Assembly: GCA_009823395.1 (NCBI GenBank)
Contig: CM020503.1
Coordinates: forward strand, 602,501-666,500
From: Thamnaconus septentrionalis
Lineage: Eukaryota > Chordata > Actinopteri > Tetraodontiformes > Monacanthidae
Reading direction: 5' to 3'
DNA length: 64,000 nt
Shown: positions 54,224 to 64,000 of the stretch, one piece after another
How positions within the stretch are numbered: position 1 is the stretch's first letter
How the letters are laid out: each line of letters opens with the position of its first letter
Program-made: the position numbers and the translations under genes
Notes under the pieces: generated by a model
Seen by the model: the letters and a program-made list of their open reading frames with translations, nothing else
Database searches by the model: none
What the model was told of the DNA's origin: nothing

Positions 54224-54589
54224 CAGGGATGCACCGATACCACTTTTTTTGCAGATTGAATAGAGAATGAGTACTTGCATTTTGGTCGTCACCGATACAG
54301 ATGCCGAGTGCTCAACATCGTCATTACACATTATAGAATTACTTACATTTTTTGTTGTTTTTTCCTCAGACGTTCTGTTATTTGAACAACATTCTCTTTT
54401 CTAGAACAGGGTGACTGTCACAAGTTTCACTGCAGTACAAACACAAATTTGACAAGCTTTTCATGTGCATATAAATACAACTGATATGGGTGTCGTGGTA
54501 TCGGCACGTATTTTACGATTACGAGAGGCGTACCCAACCCCGATGTCGGTACCGATACCGATACTGACATCGGTATCGGTGCATCCCTG
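54224..54589. mobile_element. hAT-type MITE with near-perfect target duplication
   Basis: The termini CAGGGATGCACCGATACC and GGTATCGGTGCATCCCTG are perfect 18-bp inverted repeats. Flanks TGATTCAC (54216-54223) and TGATTAAC (54590-54597) match at 7 of 8. The interior near the right end repeats GATACCGATAC-type motifs. Length 366 bp, non-coding. Confidence 0.9.
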
Positions 54590-55200
54590 TGATTAACGTA
54601 AATGTCATCCTTGCAGATGTTATGTCCACATCTGATATTTGTGCTGAATTTAGTAGACACGTGCCCAGTGAAATAAATACCAACGAACTGGGCTCATGAA
54701 TCAGTGTCACTATAGTTGTAGAAGAGTTAAACTGGACTCCAGTTGCTCCAAGCTTTTCCGTTAAGATGACCTGGATGACTGAGAAGCTTCGCAGACATTT
54801 CATGCGTAGGTGTCGCTGATGATTTGACTTGACTTGGGGAAGGGGTGGAGTGGTCGCTGTCCCGCTGTCAGTTTCTGGCTGTGAATCCAGGTTGGAATCG
54901 GAGCGCCGGTAGGTGCAGGAACCCCTCGCACTGACCGCTTGTCGTCCCCGTGGGGCGTCCCATTCAACAGATCAAAGGCACTTTGACGGTCGACGCGTCG
55001 GGGCCGGGCCACAGCTGACGGCCGGCCACGCGGCTCAGCCCTTTGATGCGAGCCAGAGAACACACACATGCTGCACGCTCATTGGTTTGATTTCACACGG
55101 GCGACCCTTCCTTCCTTCCTTCCTCCCTTCCTACCTCTTTTGTGCACCGCAGGAGCCCTCTGCTCTCCCTCTCCCTGATCGCTGTATCGATCAGGCCGGC

Positions 55201-55206
<6 letters not shown>

Positions 55207-55241
<35 letters not shown>

Positions 55242-55306
55242 CCAGGAGGGGTGTAATCGGGCGTGTCGCTGCCCTAATGAAAGATCACCCCCTCAACCCC
55301 ACTCCC

Positions 55307-55348
<42 letters not shown>
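55207..55348. repeat. Paired (TG)n and (AC)n microsatellites
   Basis: (TG)n at 55207-55240 and (AC)n at 55311-55348 lie about 70 bp apart in opposite dinucleotide phase, so they could pair as an imperfect inverted repeat. Confidence 0.93.
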
Positions 55349-55352
<4 letters not shown>

Positions 55353-55681
55353 TCACAGAGCGTGTGTCTAATAGATGTGGAAGGCCTCAGATCCAGTGAC
55401 GGCAGACACTTAGGGGCTGCGGTGTGGAAGCTCTGTCGCCCCCCTCTGGCTGAGAGAGGGAGCGCACATTCTAGTGACGCTTAAAAAAATAATAAATAGT
55501 GGCTGTGCTGTTGCCGTGTTGCCGCCCTGCTGCCCATCACTGCCGATTATTTCCCCCACAGATACAGTAGTTTTGGAGCATAAACAAAGACAGCGCACTA
55601 ACCAGCAAGCAGGACTGTGTGGCGGCTGACATAAGGTCATTATAGTAACTTTTCAGAACTGGACTGACCTTTACCTGCTGC

Positions 55682-55683
<2 letters not shown>

Positions 55684-55731
<48 letters not shown>
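55684..55731. repeat. (CA)n microsatellite
   Basis: About 24 CA units. Confidence 0.95.
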
Positions 55732-55733
<2 letters not shown>

Positions 55734-55749
55734 TGCGTTAAAAGACTGG

Positions 55750-58590
55750 TCCGCTTAATTTAATAATGTGGGCTGCAGTGAGCTTTGACGCCTCTACGTG
55801 GCAGTGTTTGTCTCCCTCTTTTCAGATGAGCGTTTTTGCTTTGTGGAGATCTCAGTTTGTCCCTCAGATGTTTACGTGCGCGACGTTTGGGGAAAAAAAA
55901 AATCAAGTCACATATGGAAAGGAACATATTTAAAAATTCAGCCACGATTTAAAACACATGAAGGTGGTTTTTGGTTTGTTTGAAATGACAAAAATGACCT
56001 GAAGGTTTACAACCACGCTGTTGGTCGCTGAGGCACCAACACTGTCACCGGAGATTTCTTTTTCCCTCCCGCTGTCCCTTGACTCGGAGGCTTGGTGGGA
56101 TTTCAGTCGGGAGGTAGGGGGGGTGTTCATCAATAATTTATCCTCTCAGCCGCCGCTCGGAAACCTGCCCCCCCTCACAGAGTTCCTCCTGGGGAAAAAC
56201 TTTCTTCCTGCCTGTGTTCTCTGCAATGAACAAATGGAGATGCAGGCAGCCGGAAGATGGAGGAGGAGGTCCAGGGATGTTTTTCAACTTTACTGCAGAG
56301 GATGAATTGATATGAAACAACAACAACAACAACAACAAAAGATAAAAAAACCCCAAAGAGGCTGAAATGTAGAGCTGCAAGTCTGCCAACCTCCTCCAGG
56401 ATTTTCAAACCTTTGCTTGCAGCAATTGAGTGTAGGAACTCGTTCTTCCAGAAGAAGCTTTGCGTGGTCTCCAGTTTGGGCATCTGAGCTGGATAATACA
56501 GCTAGCATACTTTTAATGCTATATGTGATCTTAATGACTGCTTTCGACTCCGTGTGTGTTGTGTTTCATGTAGCGGGGTGGCGTTAAAAATAAGGTATTT
56601 TTCTGTGTGTTAGCAGCTGCAGCTCATTTTCTTGTTTTTTTTTTTGCTTCTGCGGAGTTGCCTAGAATCCCATTGTTCCTTTCAACAAACACTTCATTGA
56701 TTTTCTATGCGTGTTGCTGCTCATTGTGCCTCATTACAGTGTATTGTTGTCCCTTCGAAGTAAAAGGCTCAAATTCAGCAGTGAATTATTTCATGCTGCA
56801 GTGGTGCTAAGAACTCAGCTATTTTTTTTTTTTTTTAGCTCTTGCTTTGTTTCGTAGCGCTATGTGATATTTCTTAAATTCTAATACATCCACCAAGATA
56901 GCCACTGCAACATGCTTATATAAGAAAAAATACTTTTTTTTCTCCATTAAGGATATTTAGGACCAGATCAACTGATAGCAAAATCAGTTGATCAGTTTAT
57001 GGCATAGTTCCAATTTTATTCCAAATTTCTTCTATTTTCTTAATCAATACTAAGATTCTGTAGCATTCCAAATGGAAGTAACTTAAATTTTCATTGTCCA
57101 GTTTTTCCTGATATGAAAAACAACATTACATGTTAGTTAATGCCGATTATAACTTACATCTGGGCAAAATGTAGCAAATAAGCCAGCAAAAACTGCATCA
57201 AGTGAATCTTGTTGACCGCGGATTTTAAAGTTCAACATCGACTCTGGCTGCGGTACAAATATTACGATCAATATCTTCCAGCCAAATTAGAAAGTTTGAA
57301 ACTTCTGCTGCAGCTCTGTGATCAACTTGGTTCCGGTTTCACTTGTTCATCGATTGACAAAATGATTTCTGTTAGGGAAAGCTACCAGCCACTGCAAGCC
57401 AAAATATAAAGTGATACGATAGCGTCAGGGCGTCGTCTTGGCTGCAGGATCAGCGAATCGTGGAGAAAGTAAACACACTTGGTGGGATGAAGCTATAGGA
57501 GTTACTTAATCAATAATTCATTTGCCAGATTTGTTCTGCTCTGCGAAGCCAGAGCTGCAGCCGGTGAGGTTTTTTTTTTGTGAGTGTGTTTGACAGCGTC
57601 CGCGTTATGTAACCGTCTGAGATAAGGGTGTTTACACGCTACTCACCAGTGTGAATACAAAGAGTGAGTAGGACCTTTTTAGGCTACGAGGAAGCGGACC
57701 AAACTAAACTCAAAGAAAAACCAAAGAAAAAAGAGATTCTCAGAGTTTAAATGCCGTAGTGCAATGTATGAATACAGAGGATGTTCGAATAAAAATATTT
57801 TGAAAACACACTTAAATAAAAGTTCTCTCAAGTCGGAATGAAGCAGTTCACCTCCTTTCTGTTTAATTCCCTCTCAACTTTGAAATACTACTTTACTCTG
57901 TGTGTGTGTGTGTGTTCACTTTGATGGTTTTGAATGAGATATTGTAAAAGGGGGGGGCGACATGGTGGCGCAGCGGTGGATGGATATTGTAAAGGTTTTC
58001 AGCTCAAGGTGTTTTCCCCATGAGACACATTAGCTTCCTACTGTGCCTGGGCTCTCCAGTCCACCTCCCCCAGTGGTCCACTAGCTTGCTTTCACACCAG
58101 TGGCTGGTTGTTTGGCCGGGAACGCTCGAACACACAGCGCACGGTCAGTTGATTTCCAAGCCACGAACGCACAGAAAGAGCAATGACAATTTTAGCAGGT
58201 AGTCGTCTCCACGCTGTGCAAGAACACAAGGCCCTTGTGTCCATATTGATGAAGGAAGTGCTGAATTGTGCGTGTGAAGTGTGAAATATTCAACAGAAGA
58301 TGTAAATGTTGACTTCTTTGAGGGGATGACATTCAGTTGGTTGCAGTCTGCAAACACACAACTAGACCTTCAAGTCACGTGTGTGTGTGTGTGTGTGTGT
58401 GTGTATGCGTGTACAGCAGCATCAATAATATGTTATAATATAATATAATATAATATAATAAAACAAAAGCAAAAATCAGGTTGTTAACGTAACTTTTTAC
58501 TGTTAGCCAACACTGTTGTGTTTGCTGTCTTTGCACTCAGTTGACAAAAATTGCACCAGGAGCACCAGAGTATGCTGTTTATTTTGATGT

Positions 58591-58621
<31 letters not shown>

Positions 58622-59300
58622 TTGTTTTTGAGTGCTCGGTCTGACCCCCTCTTCTACTGTTTCAGTCACAACATTATTTAATATTTCAGAAGACGAGCCG
58701 GCCTGTCCTGCGCCGGTCTTGATGTTTTTCTATCACCGCTAGAGACGGTGTGGATGCAGTGGACGTGGCCAGACTCTAAATGAGATTCTCGGAACCCTCC
58801 CTCCTCCCTCCCCTCCCCCGCCACTCCCCCGCTCCCCTGAACTCAAACTGGGTTGTTTTTTTCCTCCCTCCTGTTATTATTATGTGTTGAACGTTGCATC
58901 TTTATTTCTTTCCAGCGCTGCAGTGCCGCTGCTTTTGTGAATCAAAAATAAAAAGAAGTCTCGGGGTCCTGGCGGTTACAATGCCGATTCTGGCGTCAGT
59001 CTCCACTCTGTGAAGGCGTCCGTGCATATAATATCAACCTGACTGACTGAAGGTTACAGAGCCAACGCTTTCGCGCTGTGGAGCTGTGGCAGCACACTGT
59101 TCTGCGACAGTATCCGGTCGACAAACCAGTGCGACTCAGCAGCGGCACAGGTGTGATGACCGATGCGCATGCGTCGAGCAAAGGCCAGTGTTAGCTTCTG
59201 GAGCTCAGCCGTTAGCCTGGTTGGTAAGTGGTAGAGGGCATCAAACTTTTTGTCATTTCAAACAAAATATCCATCACATTTTTTGCTACATTTGCTGGCA
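55750..59300. other. Gene desert, right part
   Basis: AT-rich intergenic DNA with no recognisable exon. It holds a SINE head fragment near 57958, (GT)n arrays at 58378-58403 and 58599-58622, a (TATAA)n run at 58431-58461 and a C-rich stretch at 58796-58840 that could form a G-quadruplex on the minus strand. Confidence 0.5.
57958..57982 (+). mobile_element. SINE head fragment
   Basis: CGACATGGTGGCGCAGCGGT matches the tRNA-like head (A-box region) of the SINE at 62904 and then stops abruptly. Confidence 0.5.
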
Positions 59301-59553
59301 ATTTTAAATTTGTGCATTTTCATCTATGATTTGTTAATGTTGAATTCCTGTGCTTTGGGTATTTCTTGGCTAGGTGAGCTGAAACATCTTTCAGTCATCT
59401 GTCCTCCAGATAATTGACCCACAACAACTGCTGCTTGTTGTTGCTCTTCTCTGACACTGGATTGATGCCGCCTTGTTTTTGTGACATTCCAAACAAATGG
59501 AACAACAAGATTGTTGTCTTTATTGTCCCACTGCTGGGAAATGTGCAGTGTAT

Positions 59554-59596
59554 ACAGCAGCCTTGGAACAGTAGCCCTCTGTTCCAAGGCTGCTGT
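59554..59596. repeat. Perfect 18-bp hairpin
   Basis: ACAGCAGCCTTGGAACAG (59554-59571) and its exact reverse complement (59579-59596) enclose a 7-nt loop. No surrounding element is recognised. Confidence 0.93.
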
Positions 59597-60519
59597 AATG
59601 TGCAGTTTTCTGGAAAGCTCTCTAAGAGTTTTTGATTGATTTTTTGTGCGAGATGGCCTCATTGGAGTCGAGGCTGAGAAAAGAAAGATCCAAAATTTCA
59701 TATAAAATTTGATCTTTCAACCTACAAGACACAGCAGTGTGTTGTCTTCAGTCTGTGAGTGATCGTTCTACCTTGTTCTCAGTCACATCCTCCTATCTCT
59801 CCCCCATGAGATTTTGCACACCACGGTACGCCAACTCGTTTTTACGTATCTTCATACTCTGTCTGCTCTTGACAACCTGTCGACCTGACACCATTTCAGT
59901 GACTTGTGTCACAGCCTGAGATTCACTTCGAGCTTCAAATCTGAGATGTGGATCCACGTTTATTAGATCCCTGTTGCACTGCGACAAACACTGAGCCGCT
60001 AACAGCACGAACGAGGCCCCCAAACTTCCAGCGATCAGAGAATGATTAGTGTCTTTTGAATATTTGAAAATATTTTCAGGTAAAATGCAAATCAAATCAA
60101 ACTCGACTTGTCGAGAAGCCTCAGATTTGGTCGAGAGGAAATAAATGTGAGTGCCACAGAAACTCTTCATGGAGGTTCATTGTCTAAAGCGACTAATGAA
60201 GTGAGCTGAAAATGAATGGAATAGTAATGAGCAAAGACACAATGGGGCTCCTTTTGTCAAATGTGTGGATACCATTTTTCAACAGGCTTTTTAAAAAAGC
60301 AGACAACAAGCAAATGGCAAATTAGCTGTAAATGAATTTGCAGCGCAATCATTTCTTTCTTTTTTTTTTTTCAATGGAGACAAAGAAAATCCAAGAGTCC
60401 AAGATACAATTCAACATTTCTTCTCCCCAACAACTTTACAGTCAAAGTGCGTGTGTGTGGTTCAACTTCTTTTCTTTTTTTTTTTCTTCTTCTTCTTCTT
60501 TTTTTTTTTTTTTCAATAG

Positions 60520-62260
60520 GACAAGCAGAGAATACTTGGATTTCTGCAGAGGTCTGTCATGGGATGAGATGGTGAAGAAGATGATTTCACATGATTCAAC
60601 ATCAAGAGGACTCAGCTGGTCAGCAGGTGAGGACAACTTTTCTGTTGGAAAAAACACTGCAGTGAAATACTGTCATTCTTGTCTCCAGCAGACATAGTAA
60701 GTAATTGAAATGAAATTCAGATATTTTTCCCAGGCTGAAAAAAAAGAATTGAACAACATGGAAAGTGCTGCTAGGTCAGCCTTTCACTCTAGGAATTTTA
60801 GATTTTTTCTGGAAAGATCAACTCCTGCCACGAGAGTCTCGACCTGGAATGCTTTCGTTCGTGAACGATCTGTCGCATGAGCCTTTCTTGGGCAGCTCCT
60901 CTGTAGTCAGAGGTGGCCGCAGAGTGAAAAGGTCGTGGCCCTGGTCAGGGTTATTCTTTAGTATTCTTAACAGTCCTCAGCAGCTTGATACCAGTCACAA
61001 TATGACCCAAACGGTCAGCGACAGCATTTTCTCGTTATCACAAGAAGATGAAGCTCAAAGCAGGAAGTAAAGGCTTTGGCAAGATCACTTCAGGCAAGCC
61101 TGGTGATGTATTCATCTGACTTAAGGCAAGAGCCACATTGGTTTTTACAGACATGTACACCAGTTCTTCATATGATTCCCTTATATCATGCAAGAATTGG
61201 AATTTTTTGAAGATGATGAGAAATTTGGTGATGAGAAGAATTATCAGAGCTTTTAGGATTCTTGGCCACCTCAAGAATCCTATTCCTCAAAAAGATATGG
61301 TAAGAAAACTTTTGAATGAGGTCGGGGCAGTAGGAAGGAAGCTGCATGCAGAATTAATGAATGAAGCCTGACACATTTTTAACAGCTCGTTCTACATTTT
61401 CCTCCCCAAAAGTGTGAAGTTATGGGATAATGACTCTCCACAAATTAAGGCAGCATGGTAGCTTACATAAATACAGAGTTTCTTCATGGAGCAAAGTCCT
61501 TCTTTTGCATTTGATATTGAGAAGTTGGACGGCAACAGCATTCAGGATCTCCAGTACAACATGGAAGCTGTTGTAAAGTAGATCTCCTCCTTTCATAGTG
61601 AGGGGAAGGTCGACATCAAGTTGACCCATGAAGAAAAAACTCTGATGGACAGATTCTCCTGCAATTTCAATGGAGACTTGAGAGCCAGTCGCAAAGAGGT
61701 TTTCATAGATTCATTGCAGGTCGAAGAAATTCCCCCCAAAAATGTGATTATATTTTTTGATTATATGATTATATACTATAAATGCGGCCTGCAGGAGTGC
61801 ATGGCAAAACATTTCCACCCATCCAAGAGGAGGAAAGTTCAGTTCAGCAACTCTTTGAGTGAGGAATGAGACAATTCACCATTCATTCAGGTAAAACTGA
61901 CCTAGTGGCTGGAAAATATTGTGAGGGAGATCAGTGTTTTCCGGTCCTGATTGGAAATAATGGACTGCACCGAGATCAATCGGAGCTGGACAAACAGATT
62001 CCAGTTCCAGGCGTAGGTAACGCTGCCTGCTTTGTGTTTACGTCTTTGCAGTGCACTGATCATGAACTCACTGCAATGGCAACCCACTGGCATTTTGGCG
62101 AATTCGATAGTTCAGATGTAATCCTGTGGAAGGACACGGACAGAGGGGCGTCCAAGATGAGAGAAAAAGCCAAAATGATTTGTGATCTTGCCGAGATAGG
62201 GACACCTCGGTCCACTTTAAGGTGTAGGATCTCATATATACCTGTGGATTTATGGTGATT
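60520..62260. pseudogene. Frame-broken coding-like remnant, unidentified
   Basis: Short open stretches follow one another across this segment on both strands, for example 60765-61070 (+), 61138-61371 (+), 61621-61869 (+), 61866-62258 (+) and 61420-61629 (-). They are longer and closer together than in the adjoining desert, but stops and frame changes interrupt every reading. No start context, splice structure or named domain is visible. It is best read as a dead copy of an element or gene. Which strand was coding I cannot decide. Confidence 0.3.
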
Positions 62261-62534
62261 TCCATCCAAACTAGGGCAACACCAAACTTTCTGGCTATAC
62301 TGTCTGGCACAGGACTGAGTTAACTCAAGCTCCCTGAGGAGCATGTGTATGGGCAGCGATACCCGAGACTAGACATTGGCAGTCTGCTATTTGTATAGCA
62401 GCTGAAGAAAATTTTCCTTTTCATGTATTTCATGATGCAGGCCGAGTTGCAAATCACATCTTTCCTTCTTTGCCATATTCTGAGGACCCTGACACCTTTA
62501 ACTGCAAGAAGCAATGATGGAAATAAAGAAATAT

Positions 62535-62537
62535 CTA

Positions 62538-62583
<46 letters not shown>

Positions 62584-62622
62584 GCTATCTATCTAGCTAT
62601 CTATCTATCTATCTATCATCAT
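62535..62622. repeat. (CTAT)n microsatellite
   Basis: About 20 CTAT units with a few CTAG variants, adjoining a minus-strand SINE tail. A shorter CTAT/CTGT block lies at 62741-62791. Confidence 0.95.
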
Positions 62623-62629
62623 CATCTCC

Positions 62630-62741
62630 ATACCCGCTTATTTCTGAGCTCAGGGTTACAGGGGTCTGCTGGAGCCTATCCCAGCTGTCATAGGGCAAAG
62701 GCAGGATGACAACCTGGACAAGTTGCCAGTTCATCGCAATC
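62630..62741 (-). mobile_element. SINE 3' fragment, minus strand
   Basis: Reverse complement of the body-tail part of the SINE at 62904-63281: TACCCGCTTATT..., CTGCTGGAGCCTATCCCAGC and TTGCCAGTTCATC are each matched. The adjoining (CTAT)n could be its expanded tail. Confidence 0.75.
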
Positions 62742-62903
62742 TATCTATCTGTCTATCTATCTGTCTGTCTGTCTGTCTAGCTCTAGCTATCTATGTTTTG
62801 GGAGGGCAAGAGTCCATTGTGGCCTATCGGTCCGTTTATTAGTAGTTTTAAGGCATGTACAGAAGTTATTTTAATTTCAATTTAGACTAACATAATTACC
62901 TTC

Positions 62904-63281
62904 TGGCGACACGGTGGCGCAGCGGTTAGCGAGGCCGCCTCACAGCAAGAAGGTCGTGGGTTCGATTCCGGGGCCCGGGCCTGAGACCTTTCTGTGTGGA
63001 GTTTGCATGTTCTCCCTGTGTCTGCGTGGGTTCTCTCCGGGTTCTCCGGCTTCCTCCCACACTCCAAAAACATGCATGTGAGGTCTGTAAATTTTCCGTA
63101 GGTGTGCATGTGAGTGTGAATGGTGGTTTGTTTCTATGTGGCCCTGGGATGAACTGGCGACTTGTCCAGGGTGTCACCCTGCCTTCACCCTATGACAGCT
63201 GGGATAGGCTCCAGCAGACCCCCGTGACCCTGAACAGGAATAAGCGGGTATAGAAGATGAATGAATGAATGAATGAATGAT
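62904..63281 (+). mobile_element. tRNA-derived SINE, near full length
   Basis: The head contains an A-box-like TGGCGCAGCGGTTAGC and a B-box GGTTCGATTCC (62959-62969), spaced as in a tRNA-type RNA polymerase III promoter. The body includes GTGTGGAGTTTGCATGTTCT and CTCCGGCTTCCTCCCACACT, and the end has GCTGGGATAGGCTCCAGCAG followed by a (GAAT)n tail. This is one of the commonest interspersed repeats in fish genomes. No target duplication is obvious. Confidence 0.85.
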
Positions 63282-63692
63282 AATAACCTTCCAAAAAAAT
63301 TAAAACATACATGCGGTCTTATGATGTGTTAACTAATACATATTGTAGGATTTTTTTTTTTTTTTTTTTTACCTAAACATGTTACTCTGCTCACACTTTT
63401 TAAAAGTCATATTCATTGTGTAAATGGATAAAATCCAGACAGGTTTGGAGATAAAGTGTGTCATTTAGACGTGATCTTTTGTTGACCTTAGAGGAAGAGG
63501 AACATTTTTAAAGTGATGTGGCTGACAGGTAACAACAAAAGGACACACTGGCCTCTGATTCCTGCCCGTCTAAAAATACGCACTCAGACGCTATTGAGTC
63601 ATCACAAAATCTCCAGAGTGGTTTATTTTAGAATTAAATCAAACATGAAAAAGACTCATGCTGACAAGAATATTTATAGTTTTAAAACACAT

Positions 63693-63756
<64 letters not shown>
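63693..63756. repeat. (GCAC)n/(CA)n microsatellite
   Basis: Short GCAC units grading into about 25 CA units. Confidence 0.95.
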
Positions 63757-63757
<1 letters not shown>

Positions 63758-64000
63758 ACATATAGCTACAGATAGTCAGTATGCAGACAATACAGTCCAG
63801 AATGCATTTCATAAAAGTGTGAGCGAGCCATTGAAAAATAGATTAAAAATGGCATTTTGATTGGAACAAAAAAAACCCTCCACCAACTGCTGCCTTTTTT
63901 CTTTTTTGTCACAGCTACTATGTAATAACAGCAGCTCATTGCTGATGATCCACTTTCTCATCCTCCGCTGCAAATATCCTGCAGATAGTGGTTTTACTTG

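Noticed and set aside
62904..62975. Possible tRNA gene
   Set aside because: A and B boxes are present, but the sequence does not fold as a full cloverleaf and runs into a SINE body and (GAAT)n tail.

Overview
This window is vertebrate genomic DNA, almost certainly from a teleost fish. It has interrupted genes with GT-AG introns, long dinucleotide microsatellites, non-autonomous hAT-type transposons with 8-bp target duplications, a tRNA-derived SINE and LINE scraps. The proteins are clear orthologues of human chromosome 10q genes. No prokaryotic operon, CRISPR array or defence island is present, and I see no wholly new system. The more interesting signals are in splice-site architecture, minimal introns and mobile-element structure.

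Layout, left to right. 1-1439: AT-rich flank with a possible non-coding first exon. 1440-4974 (+): paat (human C10orf88), 7 coding exons. 6196-16526 (-): htra1, 10 coding exons, a secreted IGFBP-Kazal-trypsin-PDZ protease with its catalytic triad intact and a TATA/CCAAT/CRE promoter. 16700-23460: intergenic, with hAT-type elements, palindromes and a degenerate SINE copy. 23850-29455 (-): plekha1 (TAPP1), tandem PH domains. 30400-33000: intergenic, with an ATT microsatellite and a decayed coding-like stretch; the plekha1 and wapl promoters diverge across it. 33808-47781 (+): wapl, 19 coding exons after a non-coding first exon, reconstructed in frame as 1226 codons. 49369-49977 (-): a single-exon atonal-family bHLH gene, best matched to atoh1 (probably atoh1c). 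50100-64000: gene desert with a hAT MITE, a GC-rich island, a perfect hairpin, a frame-broken coding-like remnant, SINE copies and microsatellites.

The five genes do not form a pathway. PAAT is tied to mitochondrial ABC transporters, HTRA1 to extracellular proteolysis, TAPP1 to PI(3,4)P2 signalling, WAPL to cohesin release and the atonal factor to neurogenesis or hair cells. Two pairs meet tail to tail with poly(A) signals about 100-140 bp apart (paat/htra1 and wapl/atoh1-like). All exon coordinates were derived by hand from splice consensus, phase and recognised protein families, so single-base errors at boundaries are possible. 5' and 3' ends of transcripts are inferred.
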